NCBI RefSeq assembly: GCF_945956895.1
Contig: NZ_CAMFJF010000011.1
Span: 1 to 64,000, forward strand
Direction: 5' to 3'
DNA: 64,000 nucleotides
DNA from: an uncultured Allobosea sp.
Lineage (GTDB): Bacteria > Pseudomonadota > Alphaproteobacteria > Rhizobiales > Beijerinckiaceae
The notes under the pieces were generated by a model that made no database searches, was not told the origin of the DNA, and saw nothing but the letters and a program-made list of their open reading frames with translations. Each line of letters begins with the position of its first letter. Position 1 is the stretch's first letter. Positions 25,959 to 35,263 of the stretch are shown piece by piece. The translations under genes were made by a program, and so were the position numbers.

Positions 25959-27172
25959 CAGGCGGCCTCGCTCACGCAATAGCTCTCGCCGAAGGGCAGG
26001 TCGGCGCGGATCGCGCTGATGTCCTGGCCCGAACGGATCAGCCCGAGATAGAACAGCGCGCCCTGCGTATCGCCGACCAGCACGCAGCCGGCGAGCCGGC
26101 CATCGCGCAGCACGAATTTGCGGTAGATGCCCGCGGCGGGGTCACGCAGCAGGACGGTCTCGGCACCCTCGCCCGCCTCGAACTCCCCGGCCGAGAAGAC
26201 GCCGACGCCGGAGACCTTGAGATTGGTCGAGAGCAATGAGCCCTGATAGGCGCTTTCGCGACCGGCCAGCCTTGCGGCCAGCACCCGCGCCTGCTCATAG
26301 GCCGGCTCAACCAGCCCATAGGCGAGGCCGCGATGCTCGGCACATTCGCCGATGGCGAAGATCGCGGGATCGTCGGTGGCGAGGCCGTCATCGACCAGGA
26401 TGCCGCGCCCGACAGCGAGGCCGGCTGCCCGCGCGAGCTCGACATTCGGACGCACGCCGATGGCGATCACCACGAGAGCGGCGGGGATTTCGGTCCCGTC
26501 CGTCAGTTCGACAGCCTCGACATGCCCTTCGCCCCGGAAGCCCTTGGTTTCGGCGCAGAGGCGCACATCGATGCCGCGCGCGGCCATCGCCGCCGCGAGC
26601 AGGCCGGCGCCCTCATGGTCGAGCTGGCGCTCCATCAGCCGGTCGACGAGATGCAGCAGCGTCACATCGGCACCGGCCCGCGCGAGCCCATAGGCAGCCT
26701 CGAGCCCGAGCAGCCCGCCGCCGATCACGACGATGCGGGCGCCGCGCCGGGCATAGGTCCGCATCGCGTCGACATCGGCGGTATCGCGGAAGGTGGCGAC
26801 GCCAGCGAGATCCCCGCCCGGAAAGGGCGGGCGCAATGGCGTCGAGCCGGTTGCGAGCACGAGCTTGCCATAGGGAAGTGTCGGGCCGTCGCGGAGAGAC
26901 ACTGTCTGCGTTGCGCGGTCGATGGCCTCGACGGAACGGCCGTAGAAGGTCGAGATGCCGCGCTCGCGCCACCAGGCGGCCGGCTTGAGTTCGATCTCCC
27001 GCTCACCGATCTCGCCCGCCAGCAAGGGCGAGAGCAGGACCCGGTTATAGGCGAGCCGCGGCTCGTCTCCGATCACCGCCAGGGAATAGCGCCCGAGCGC
27101 GCGCTGGCTGAGTTCGTCAGCCAGCCGGGTCGCCGCCATGCCGTTGCCGACGATGATCAGGGGCTCGGCCAT
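25958..27172 (-). CDS. NAD(P)/FAD-dependent oxidoreductase of the nitrate reductase system
   Basis: A 404-residue flavoprotein with an N-terminal FAD motif GNGMAATRLADEL (residues 9-21) and a central NAD motif IGGGLLGLEAAYG near 148. The conserved block EPRLAYNRVLLSPLLAGE is also present. It resembles the FAD/NAD half of NirB and the small subunit (NasB/NasC type) that passes NAD(P)H electrons to NasA. Position four bases after nrtA and overlapping nasA supports that role. It lacks the siroheme domains of a full NirB, and nirA supplies nitrite reduction separately. Confidence 0.88.
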   Translation of the reverse strand: MAEPLIIVGNGMAATRLADELSQRALGRYSLAVIGDEPRLAYNRVLLSPLLAGEIGEREIELKPAAWWRERGISTFYGRSVEAIDRATQTVSLRDGPTLPYGKLVLATGSTPLRPPFPGGDLAGVATFRDTADVDAMRTYARRGARIVVIGGGLLGLEAAYGLARAGADVTLLHLVDRLMERQLDHEGAGLLAAAMAARGIDVRLCAETKGFRGEGHVEAVELTDGTEIPAALVVIAIGVRPNVELARAAGLAVGRGILVDDGLATDDPAIFAIGECAEHRGLAYGLVEPAYEQARVLAARLAGRESAYQGSLLSTNLKVSGVGVFSAGEFEAGEGAETVLLRDPAAGIYRKFVLRDGRLAGCVLVGDTQGALFYLGLIRSGQDISAIRADLPFGESYCVSEAA

Positions 27173-27176
27173 GGCG

Positions 27177-28505
27177 TCAGGCCACCCGCTTGATCTTCAG
27201 CGCCTTGAGGTAGTCCATCGGCGCCGTCGGATCGAACTTCGTGCCGTCGAAGAAGGTCTCGACGCCGCGGGAATCGGCGGTCGGCGCGCCAGCGACGCCC
27301 AGCGTCTTGGCTGCCTCGCGCCAGAGATCGGCGCGGTTGGTCTTGTCGACCAACGCCTTGATGTCGAGCGTCGGCTCGAACTTGCCCCAGCGGATGTTCT
27401 CGGTGACGAACCAGGTGTCCAGGCTCTTCCAGGGATAGGAGGTCGCTCCGCCCTCCCCCCAGAACTTCATGTAGAGATTGGTGCCCTTCGCCTCGCGGCC
27501 ATTGCCGTAATTGATGTCGCCGAGCAGGCGCTTGTTGATGTCTCCGACCGGGACGTTGAACCACTGGCGCTTGCCGACGATCTCGGCGAGTTCCTGGCGG
27601 TTCTCCATCTTGTCCGCCCATTGCTGGGCTTCCATCACGGCCATCAGGATGGCCTGCGTCGCCCTGGGGTTCGCATCGACGAAATCGGCACGCATGCCCA
27701 AGATCTTCTCGGGGTGGCGGAACCAGAGCTCGCCCGTGGTCAGCGCGGTGTAGCCGATGTTCTGGTTGACGAGCTGCTCGTTCCAGGGCTCGCCGACGCA
27801 GAAGCAGTCCATGGTTCCGACCTTCATGTTCGCCACCATCTGCGGCGGCGGCACGACGATGACCTTGATGTCGGTGTCGGGGTCGATGCCGCCGGCGGCG
27901 AGCCAGTAGCGGATCCAGAGATCGTGGGTGCCGCCCGGAAAGGTCATGGCGGCAGTCAGTTCCTTACCGGCCGCCTTCTTGCGCTCGAAGGCCTGCTTCA
28001 ACGGCGAGGCGTCCCTCTGGACGTTCAGATCCTTGTATTCGTTCGAGACCGAGATCGCCTGCCCGTCCTCGTTGAGGTTGAGCAGCGTGTACATCGGCAA
28101 CGGCTGGCCGTTCTGCATCACCTTGCCGGTCGAATAGAGATGCGTCTTCGGCCGCAGGATGTGGCCGCCATCGATGCCGTTGTTCTTGAAGCCGAGCGCC
28201 ATGTTGTCGCGCGTCGCCCCCCAGGAGGCCTGCTTGGCGATGTCCATGTCGGGCAGGCCGTATTTGGCGTAGAGGCCCTTTTCCTTGGCGATGATCAGCG
28301 GCGCGGCGTCGGTGAGCGCGATGTAGCCGAGGCGCGTGCCCTTGACCTCGGGACCGGCTCCTTGCGCGAAGGCGCCGGAGGGCAAGGTGGCCTTCGCCGC
28401 CGCGAGCAGCGCGGCCGCGCCGGAGAGTTGCAGGAAACGGCGGCGGCTGGCGTTGCCTTGCATGGATGCGGCCGCCGTGATCCCGGTCTTGGAGCTATGC
28501 GTCAT
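27177..28505 (-). CDS. nrtA: Nitrate ABC transporter substrate-binding protein
   Basis: A 442-residue CmpA/NrtA-family periplasmic binding protein. A Tat-type signal with RRRFLQ at residues 21-26 followed by a hydrophobic stretch ending ...SGAFA is visible. Family blocks include GYIALTDAAPLIIAKEKGLY and PPPQMVANMKVGTMD. The ATG at 28505 has GAGAGG upstream. It is the first gene of the nitrate operon, behind a 150-base leader and a sigma-54-type promoter. It is related to NasS (28793-29866) but is exported, whereas NasS has no signal peptide. Confidence 0.93.
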   Translation of the reverse strand: MTHSSKTGITAAASMQGNASRRRFLQLSGAAALLAAAKATLPSGAFAQGAGPEVKGTRLGYIALTDAAPLIIAKEKGLYAKYGLPDMDIAKQASWGATRDNMALGFKNNGIDGGHILRPKTHLYSTGKVMQNGQPLPMYTLLNLNEDGQAISVSNEYKDLNVQRDASPLKQAFERKKAAGKELTAAMTFPGGTHDLWIRYWLAAGGIDPDTDIKVIVVPPPQMVANMKVGTMDCFCVGEPWNEQLVNQNIGYTALTTGELWFRHPEKILGMRADFVDANPRATQAILMAVMEAQQWADKMENRQELAEIVGKRQWFNVPVGDINKRLLGDINYGNGREAKGTNLYMKFWGEGGATSYPWKSLDTWFVTENIRWGKFEPTLDIKALVDKTNRADLWREAAKTLGVAGAPTADSRGVETFFDGTKFDPTAPMDYLKALKIKRVA

Positions 28506-28658
28506 CGATCGCCTCTCGGATTGCTGGAAAGCCGTTCGTTTGAGCCAACCCCGAACGCGAAAAACGCCGCGCGAAAGTCGCCGTGGCAGGCGCATTCGAC
28601 AGCGACGTTGCTGTATCGTCCGGATCGGGGATGGCGCGGGCAGCGTTGGCCGCGTCAC
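28506..28658 (-). ncRNA. nas operon leader with two ANTAR-type hexaloop hairpins
   Basis: Reading the minus strand from the predicted start, hairpin P1 (28653 to 28636) is GCGGCC-AACGCT-GCCCGC, with one C-C mismatch next to the closing pair. Hairpin P2 (28614 to 28599) is ACAGC-AACGTC-GCTGT. Both hexaloops have A at position 1 and G at position 4, the defining feature of ANTAR-protein RNA targets. A GC-rich segment ending in five T (28564 to 28560) follows and could be the attenuator. NasT, an ANTAR protein, is encoded just upstream, so antitermination of the nitrate operon is expected. Confidence 0.7.
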
Positions 28659-28667
28659 GAGTTATCC

Positions 28668-28684
28668 TACAAGGATCGTGCCAA
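28668..28684 (-). promoter_or_regulatory. Sigma-54-type promoter of the nitrate operon
   Basis: On the minus strand TTGGCACG-ATCC-TTGTA matches the RpoN consensus YTGGCACG-N4-TTGCW with a single mismatch. The implied start site is near 28658, just ahead of leader hairpin P1. Nitrogen-limitation control through NtrC is expected. Confidence 0.7.
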
Positions 28685-28792
28685 CCGCTCCGCCGGCGGC
28701 CCAGCCTTGAATTGCAACAAATTGCGCCCGCCCCACTGCGTCGCTGTCCGGAAGCATTGCCTTGTTGCAGCGCACAAAATCGACGCAGACGC

Positions 28793-29866
28793 CTATTTCT
28801 TGAGCGCATCCTGATTGGCGACAAAAATGCCGTCAAAGTAGGCAGGCAGGAAAACGCCACGCGCGATATCGTGCATCTGCGATGTCGCGACGATCTGGCC
28901 GGCGCGCGCCATGCCGGCGAGTACCCAGTCGGCATCGTCAGGCTCGGGGCGCAAGGCCTCCCGGTCGAACCGGATGAACCGGTCGATCGGCCGGGGTGGC
29001 CGGTCGGCGCCCTGGATCAGCTCGCCAAGCAGGATGCGCTCGATGAGCGGGGCCGGCAGCGCGAGCCGGTCCGGTGCGGAAAGATGCTGCGCCATGCGCG
29101 CGAAATTCTCGGGGCGGCAGGCCCAGGCACTGGCGTTCAGGATCGCGGCGCCGAGCTTCGCGACGGCGGCCGGGCGCTTCTGCACATCGTCGGCGCGCCA
29201 GGCCAGGACCTTGTCATGACAGTTGCGGCGCAGGTCGACGCTGGCATGCACCATCGCACCGACGCCTGCCGCCACGGCGGCCGAATTCCACGGCGCGCCG
29301 GCGCAGAAGCCGTCGATCCGCCCGCTCGCAAGCGCCTCGACGGTCTGGGGCGGCGGGACGACCTCGAAGCGGATGTCCTCGCCGAGCTTAAGCCCGGCTT
29401 TCTCCAGCCATTCGCCGAGCAGATAGATATGCATCGAGAAGCCGAAGACCGCGGCGAAGGTCAGCGGCGGCAGTCCCGCCGCCTTGCGGCGCGCAACCAG
29501 GGCGGCGAGCGCGTGGGCGGAGATGGCGGTGTCAGCCGGATCGCCCTCGGCCAGCCGCGACAATTCCTCGAAACGCCGCAGCGAGAGGGTGATCGCGGCG
29601 CCGTCCCGGTTGAGCGCCAGCGGCGCCGCCATCGGAGCTTTCACGCCGCCGATGCCCAGCGTCGCGGCGATGGCCGCGGGGCCGAGCATATGGGCGGCGT
29701 CGAACAGGCGGACATTCAGCTTGTCGCGCAGATTCGACCAGGAGATCTCGCGGATCAGTTCCAGGTTGAGGCCTTCCGCTTCGGCGAAGCCTTCGTCTTT
29801 CGCCAGCACGACCAGCGCGCAATCGACCAGCGGCATGAAGCCGACCCGCAGGTGCAGCGTCGTCAT
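28793..29866 (-). CDS. nasS: Nitrate sensor NasS (CmpA/NrtA-like, cytoplasmic)
   Basis: A 357-residue NrtA-like binding protein without a signal peptide (starts MTTLHLRVGFMPLVDCALV). Conserved blocks FAGAPWN-like (FCAGAPWNSAAVAAG) and VVPPPQTVEALASGRID match nitrate-binding relatives. In Azotobacter, Paracoccus and Bradyrhizobium, NasS binds NasT and releases it when nitrate or nitrite is present. Its start overlaps the nasT stop (ATGA-type overlap), so the pair is coupled. It is followed by the nrtA leader region. Confidence 0.9.
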   Translation of the reverse strand: MTTLHLRVGFMPLVDCALVVLAKDEGFAEAEGLNLELIREISWSNLRDKLNVRLFDAAHMLGPAAIAATLGIGGVKAPMAAPLALNRDGAAITLSLRRFEELSRLAEGDPADTAISAHALAALVARRKAAGLPPLTFAAVFGFSMHIYLLGEWLEKAGLKLGEDIRFEVVPPPQTVEALASGRIDGFCAGAPWNSAAVAAGVGAMVHASVDLRRNCHDKVLAWRADDVQKRPAAVAKLGAAILNASAWACRPENFARMAQHLSAPDRLALPAPLIERILLGELIQGADRPPRPIDRFIRFDREALRPEPDDADWVLAGMARAGQIVATSQMHDIARGVFLPAYFDGIFVANQDALKK

Positions 29867-30447
29867 TTCAGCATCTCCGCTGCGGTGATGAGGGAGCGGG
29901 CGATGTCGATCAGCTTGCGCTTCTCGTTCATCGCGGTGCGACGCATCAGCGCGTAGGCCTCGTCTTCTGAAAGGCCCTTGAGCCGCATGACGATGGCCTT
30001 GGCGCGATCGATCGTCTTGCGGTCCTCGAGCTGCGAGCGGGCCTCGTCGAGCTCCTCGCGCAGCTTGCGGAAGGCGTTGAAGCGGCTGATGCAGGTCTGC
30101 AGGATCGGCTGCATTCGCTCCTTCTTCAGCCCGTCGACGATATAGGCGGAAACGCCGGCCTCGACCGCGGCCTCGATCGAGGCGGAATCCGACTGGTCGA
30201 CGAACATGGTGATCGGCCGGCGGATATGCCGGCTGACGAGGAACATGTCGGCGAGCGCGTCGCGGCTGGGGTCCTCGAGGTCGATCACCACGACATCGGG
30301 ATCATGGGTTTCGATCGCGGCGACGAGGCCGGTCGTCGCCGTCATGCGGATGAGCTGATCGTAGCCCGCTTCCCGCAGGCCTTCTTCGATGATCGCCGCC
30401 CTGACCTGGTTGGCGTCAACGATGAGGATCCGCAGATGTGACGCCAT
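29863..30447 (-). CDS. nasT: ANTAR-domain antiterminator NasT
   Basis: A 194-residue protein with an N-terminal receiver-like domain (LRILIVDANQVRAAII; DPDVVVIDLEDPS). A coiled linker of about residues 115-135 leads to a C-terminal ANTAR domain (KTIDRAKAIVMRLKGLSEDEAYALMRR). It binds paired hexaloop hairpins in leader RNA to prevent termination; such hairpins are present ahead of nrtA. The position of the phospho-acceptor Asp (VIDLED) is retained, but NasT control is usually by NasS binding rather than phosphorylation. Confidence 0.92.
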   Translation of the reverse strand: MASHLRILIVDANQVRAAIIEEGLREAGYDQLIRMTATTGLVAAIETHDPDVVVIDLEDPSRDALADMFLVSRHIRRPITMFVDQSDSASIEAAVEAGVSAYIVDGLKKERMQPILQTCISRFNAFRKLREELDEARSQLEDRKTIDRAKAIVMRLKGLSEDEAYALMRRTAMNEKRKLIDIARSLITAAEMLK

Positions 30448-30487
30448 GCCTTCCAGTCGTTCCCTCGGATGATCAGGGCAGAGCCCT

Positions 30488-30504
30488 TTCAGGAAACGTG
30501 CCAG
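30488..30504 (-). promoter_or_regulatory. Possible sigma-54 promoter of nasTS; rest of the 335-base gap
   Basis: On the minus strand CTGGCACG-TTTC-CTGAA keeps a perfect -24 element but has a degenerate -12 element. The implied start near 30478 leaves a 31-base leader for nasT. The gap 30448-30782 also must hold the promoter of the divergent synthetase. No gene was recognised in it, and the open frames there have no ribosome site or conserved features. Confidence 0.35.
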
Positions 30505-30782
30505 CGCGGTTCTCTGGACGGCGAGGATTGGGTAAAATCGATCAGGCGGCTGATCAGGGCTCCCTGCATCGCTGATAAAACGGCCGCATATCGCATTCAG
30601 GTTCCGGCGAGCCGCGCGAGCGAGTACGCATCGTGTTGGTCAGCCTTGCTCATGCTGATGGCCGGGATCGCGGCCTTCGCATGCCGGATCTCGATGCAGA
30701 TCGCGGATGCCTGTAAGGGACGACTGGCCTGACTGACGGGAATCGCGTCTGCTGGTAGCCTCGAAGACGGAAACCGCGATCG

Positions 30783-33389
30783 ATGACGCTCGCCCTGATC
30801 AGACGTGCGCTTGAGCCAAGAACGATCACGGTGATCGCCGGCTCTCCTGAAACAGATGTGCTGGCGGAGCAGATCCGCTCGGCCCCCTATCGCGGCGCTC
30901 TCACGGTGCTTCCGGGCGGGGGGACGATGCCAGCCTTGCGATCCTGCGATCTTCTGATCGCATCGGCAGCGGTTGCCGAACAGGCCTTGGCGGCAGGTGC
31001 AAGCGACTGCGCCGGGCTTCTCGTGCCTGACGGGTCCGCCTCCGATGCCGAGGGGCTGCGGAGCGCGGCCCGGGCCGCCGGCATCCGATTGATCGGGCCA
31101 TCGTCGCTCGGGCTTGCGGCGCCACGCCTCGGCCTGAACGCGACCGCCGTCCCCGTGCATCTGGCTGCGGGCTCGCTCGCCCTCGTCGCGCAATCCAATT
31201 CCGTGGCGGCCGGCATCCTGGCCTGGGCCGCCGGGCGTGGGATCGGCTTTTCGGGCGCCGTCATCCTCGGCGAGGGTGCCGATGTCGATATCGCGGACGG
31301 CCTCGATCATTTCGGCGCCGATCCCTCGACGCGCACCATCCTGTTGGCGATCGACGAGGTCACCGACGCTGCGCGTTTTCTCTCATCGGCGCGCGCGGCC
31401 GCGAGGCTGAAGCCGGTGCTGGTGCTGCGGCCGCCGCGCCTCGAGCCGGCCTGGCCGGCCCTGACGCATTCGGCCCTGATCGTGACCAGCGACGCCGCGC
31501 ATGATGCCGCTTTCCATCGGGCGGGCCTGTTGCAGGTGAGCGATCTCGACGAGCTGTTTGCCGCCGCCGAGACGCTGGCGCGCGCCCGCGCAGCCGATGC
31601 CGGCCGGCTGGCGATCGTCAGCAACGGCGAGGGGCTGGCGGCGCTGGCCGCAGCCCGACTGGGACAGGTCGGCGGCGTGGACCGGCAGCGCCAGAAGCCC
31701 GCGATCGTCCGGACAGCGCAGGATTACCGCGAAGCTGTGACCCGCCTGCTGGCCGACAAGGAGGTCGACGCCGTCCTGGCGCTCAACGCCCCGCTCGCAC
31801 CGGACGACCCAGCGGATTGCGCGCGCGCGTTGGCCGAGACACGCTCCGCGTCCCAAGCCGGCAAGCCGGTGCTGGCGGTCTGGGTCGGCGGCAGCGAGGA
31901 GACGGCGGGGATTTTCGCGGCGGCCGGCATTCCCTCCTTCGCAACGGAGCGGGATGCCATCCTCGGCTTCCAGCACCTGACACGCCATGCGCGGCTGCTC
32001 AAGGAGCTGATGGCGACCCCGCCCGCGCTCGACGAAGGTGACCAGCCGGATATCGTTGCCGCCACCGCGCTGGTCGACCGGGCGATCGCGCAAGGCCGCA
32101 GCTGGCTCGAACCGGACGAGGTCTCCGAGCTCCTCGCCCTGTTCCGGATTCCGACGCTCGGCCTCATCATCGCCGCGGATGCCACGGCCGCCGCCGAAGC
32201 CGCCAGGGCGCAGTTTACGGCTGGCCGCACGGTCGCCCTCAAGATCGTCTCCCCCGATATCGCGCATAAATCGGATGTCGGCGGCGTCGAGCTCGACCTC
32301 GCGAACGAGCAGGCTGTGCGGGAAGCAGCCGGCCGTATGGCGGAACGCTTGCGCCAATTGCGCCCGGAAGCGCGCCTGTCGGGTTTCCTGGTGCAGCCGA
32401 TGGCGCATCGCAGCAAGGCGCGCGAGCTGATCGCCGGCTTTTCCGTCGATCCCCGCTTCGGCCCGGTCGTCGTTTTCGGGCGCGGCGGTACGGCGGCCGA
32501 GCTCATCGCCGATACGCATGTCGCCTTGCCTCCGCTCGATCTCGCCTCGGCCGAGAGCCTGATCGCCAGGACGCGGGTGTCTCGCATTCTGGCTGCCTAT
32601 CGCGACGTTCCTGCCGCCGACCGGCATGCGATCGCCACTGTCCTCGTGGCGCTCGGCACCATCGCCTCGGCGCTTCCGCAGATCCGAGCGATGGATCTCA
32701 ATCCGATCCTGGCCGATGCGAACGGCGTCGTCGCGGTCGATGCCCGCATCGTGCTGGAACCCGACTCCGCACGCCGCCGCCGCCCGGCCATCCGCCCCTA
32801 TCCCGGCAGCTGGACCGTGCAGCTTGCGCTCGGCCAGCGACACTTCTTCGTCCGCCCGATGAAACCGGAGGACGAACTCCTGATCGGCGCGATGCTTGGG
32901 CGGGTTACGGCGGAAGACCTGCGCTTGCGCTTCTTCGCGCCGCTGAAATCATTCAGCCACGCCTTCCTCGCCCGCCTGACCCAACTCGACTACGCACGGG
33001 AAATGGCCTTCATCGCCATCGAGGAAGGCAGCGGAGAAGCCGCAGGCGCCGTTCGCCTCCATGCCGATCCCGGCTATGTCGAGGCCGAATATGCCATCCT
33101 GCTGCGCTCCGACCTGAAGGGCATCGGACTCGGTCGGGCGCTCATGGAATTGATCATAGACTGGGCCAAGGCCGAGCAGTTGCAACGCGTCCATAGCCAG
33201 GTCCTGGCGGAGAATGCGCCGATGCTCGCGCTCTGCCGTGACCTGGGGTTCGAGATCGCGCTGGATCCCGACGACATTTCCGTCAGGCGCGTCGCGCTGG
33301 ACCTGAGGAAAGCCGGGAGCAATGGCAAGGATGGGGCATCCGGGGCTCGCCGCGCCCCTCGACGCCGCTGGCCGCCCCGAAGCGACTGA
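30783..33389 (+). CDS. NDP-forming acyl-CoA synthetase fused to GNAT acetyltransferase
   Basis: An 868-residue protein. Residues about 1-420 are the CoA-binding and succinyl-CoA-synthetase-like domains (LALVAQSNSVAAGILAWA; the phospho-His region reads LTHSALIVTSDAAHDAAF). Residues about 430-660 form the ATP-grasp domain (ALKIVSPDIAHKSDVGGVEL; PVVVFGRGGTAAELI). Residues about 690-850 are a GNAT domain (HFFVRPMKPEDELLIG; GIGLGRALMELII). The layout is that of Pat-type lysine acetyltransferases, which control acetyl-CoA synthetase. The first 50 residues are divergent from typical relatives, so synthetase activity may be lost. The gene is monocistronic and converges on an MFS exporter. Confidence 0.88.
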   Translation: MTLALIRRALEPRTITVIAGSPETDVLAEQIRSAPYRGALTVLPGGGTMPALRSCDLLIASAAVAEQALAAGASDCAGLLVPDGSASDAEGLRSAARAAGIRLIGPSSLGLAAPRLGLNATAVPVHLAAGSLALVAQSNSVAAGILAWAAGRGIGFSGAVILGEGADVDIADGLDHFGADPSTRTILLAIDEVTDAARFLSSARAAARLKPVLVLRPPRLEPAWPALTHSALIVTSDAAHDAAFHRAGLLQVSDLDELFAAAETLARARAADAGRLAIVSNGEGLAALAAARLGQVGGVDRQRQKPAIVRTAQDYREAVTRLLADKEVDAVLALNAPLAPDDPADCARALAETRSASQAGKPVLAVWVGGSEETAGIFAAAGIPSFATERDAILGFQHLTRHARLLKELMATPPALDEGDQPDIVAATALVDRAIAQGRSWLEPDEVSELLALFRIPTLGLIIAADATAAAEAARAQFTAGRTVALKIVSPDIAHKSDVGGVELDLANEQAVREAAGRMAERLRQLRPEARLSGFLVQPMAHRSKARELIAGFSVDPRFGPVVVFGRGGTAAELIADTHVALPPLDLASAESLIARTRVSRILAAYRDVPAADRHAIATVLVALGTIASALPQIRAMDLNPILADANGVVAVDARIVLEPDSARRRRPAIRPYPGSWTVQLALGQRHFFVRPMKPEDELLIGAMLGRVTAEDLRLRFFAPLKSFSHAFLARLTQLDYAREMAFIAIEEGSGEAAGAVRLHADPGYVEAEYAILLRSDLKGIGLGRALMELIIDWAKAEQLQRVHSQVLAENAPMLALCRDLGFEIALDPDDISVRRVALDLRKAGSNGKDGASGARRAPRRRWPPRSD

Positions 33390-33437
33390 AGCGGAACCTC
33401 TCCACTCCGGGACCGAGCCCCCCGGAAAGCCCGGCGC

Positions 33438-35087
33438 TCACGCCGAGCTATGGGGCGTGTCGGAGCGGAAAACCTCGGCCTTTCGCGGCGCAGCGGTGGG
33501 CCGCTCGATCGAGAGGATCACGGCCGGCGCCTCTCCTCCCATGTGCAGGTCGGCGAGGCTGGCATTCAACGCCCGGTCGGCGGCGGTCTGGCGGTAGTTG
33601 AAACGCAGATAGTCGTTCCAGGTGGGCGTGCGGAACGTCTCGGTCCACACCGCCGTATCGTGCAGGTTGCGCGTCAGGATCCATCGGCGCGCACCGTTGC
33701 GCCCCTGGGCGCGCCGGCGCTGCAGCATCAGGGCGAGGAAGGGCTCGACCTGATCGGCGGCGATCCGATACTCGATCTTGACCGCGATCGGCCCGCTCCG
33801 CGGCTTGAGGTCGAGGCTGATCGCAGGCGCCTCGAAGTGATCGGGCGTCGATACGTCGGATTCCTTGCGCTGGTGGATGGGCAGGAGCGCGCCGAGCAGG
33901 GCGACGCCGAGCGAAGCCGCGGTCGAGGCCTGCAAGGCGAAGCTGAGGGAATAGCTCTCAGTGACCATGCCCCAGAGCCAGCTCCCGACGGCGAGCCCGG
34001 CCGAGGTGAGCGAGTAGTAGAGCGAAATCGTCCGGCCGACGACCCAGCGCGGGCTCGCCCATTGCACGCTGATGCTCAGGCCCGACCATCCCAGGACCCA
34101 TCCGGCACCGCCGAGCATGAGCGCAAGCGCGGCGACGGCCGCGGTTTGCGTCAGCGAAAGGCTGATCGTGCAGGTTGCGCAGGCGACGCAGGCGAGCTTG
34201 AGCAATTGCTCGTCCGACAATCTGCGCCGGAGCGCCGTCGAGGTCAGCCCGGCCAGCAGCGCCCCTGCGCCGAAGCCGGCCATCAGGACGCCATAGGCAA
34301 CCGCCCCCTGTTTCAGCTGATCGCGAACCACCAGCGGAAGAAGCGCGAGGATGGCGATGCCCGCGAGACCGAACAGGAAGCCGCGCGCGAGCGCCGTCTT
34401 GATCTCGGAAGACAGCGACGTGAAGCGAATGCCGTCGGAGATCGCCGTCAGCATCGCTTCGGGCGGCAGCCGCGATACCGGCCCTTTCCATTTGGACCGC
34501 CAGACCACGATCAGCGGCGCAAAATGGCCGAGCGTGTACAGGCAAAAGGCCGTCAGGGGGCCGAATGTCGCGAGAATGATGCCGCCGAGCGCCGGCCCCA
34601 CGCTGCGCACGGTGTTGAACCCGACCGATGTCAGCGTCACCGCGGCCGCAAGGTCCTTCCGGTCGACGATATCGCCCACCGATGCCTGCCAGGCCGGATC
34701 GTTGAAGGCGATGCAGCATCCCGCGAGAAAGCTGAAGAACAGAATGATCCAGGGATTGATCAGCCCGACCGCGACGAGGATCGTCAGCGTGGCAGCGGTC
34801 AGGGCCATCAGGGAGCGCGCGACCAGCATCACTCGGCGGCGGTTGAAATTGTCGACGATGGCCCCGGCGAAGATCGACAGGATGAAGGCCGGCAGGTTCG
34901 TCGCGGCCTGGACCAGCGCGACCATCACGCTGGACGGCGTGATCGTCGCCATCAGCCAGCTCATGGCGATGGTCTGGATCAGCCACCCCAAGCCGGAGAT
35001 CAGCCCGGCGAGCCAGATCGCCCGGAACGTGACATTCTTGAGCGGCGCAAAGGGCCCCGTGCCGGCCGCTGGTTTTCGCACATCCAT
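33438..35087 (-). CDS. MFS transporter (EntS/DUF894-like) with C-terminal soluble domain
   Basis: A 549-residue protein. About twelve membrane helices occupy residues 20-410 (FRAIWLAGLISGLGWLIQ; NDPAWQASVGDIVDRKDL). A soluble tail of about 120 residues (IEYRIAADQVEPFLALMLQRR...) resembles an antibiotic-biosynthesis-monooxygenase-like ferredoxin fold. This two-part layout is common in MFS_3 exporters. The exported compound is unknown. The gene converges on the acyl-CoA synthetase with 48 bases between and has about 175 bases without recognisable genes upstream. Confidence 0.85.
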   Translation of the reverse strand: MDVRKPAAGTGPFAPLKNVTFRAIWLAGLISGLGWLIQTIAMSWLMATITPSSVMVALVQAATNLPAFILSIFAGAIVDNFNRRRVMLVARSLMALTAATLTILVAVGLINPWIILFFSFLAGCCIAFNDPAWQASVGDIVDRKDLAAAVTLTSVGFNTVRSVGPALGGIILATFGPLTAFCLYTLGHFAPLIVVWRSKWKGPVSRLPPEAMLTAISDGIRFTSLSSEIKTALARGFLFGLAGIAILALLPLVVRDQLKQGAVAYGVLMAGFGAGALLAGLTSTALRRRLSDEQLLKLACVACATCTISLSLTQTAAVAALALMLGGAGWVLGWSGLSISVQWASPRWVVGRTISLYYSLTSAGLAVGSWLWGMVTESYSLSFALQASTAASLGVALLGALLPIHQRKESDVSTPDHFEAPAISLDLKPRSGPIAVKIEYRIAADQVEPFLALMLQRRRAQGRNGARRWILTRNLHDTAVWTETFRTPTWNDYLRFNYRQTAADRALNASLADLHMGGEAPAVILSIERPTAAPRKAEVFRSDTPHSSA

Positions 35088-35263
35088 AACCGGCTAATTT
35101 CCGGCTTCCGTTCAGGGGCGCCGGCCTTGATTCGAGCGTGTTTGCCGACTCTTACGTCACGCTTGCGGCTTGGGAAGCTGCGATAGCGGCCCCTCGACCA
35201 TGCGCAGGGAGGCGGAGACTCGGAACATCCGCACGGCAGTTTCACGGAAGGTCGAAACGGCTG

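Noticed and set aside
30469..30732. Open frame of 87 codons between nasT and the acyl-CoA synthetase
   Set aside because: It overlaps the likely nasTS promoter, has no ribosome site and no conserved features.
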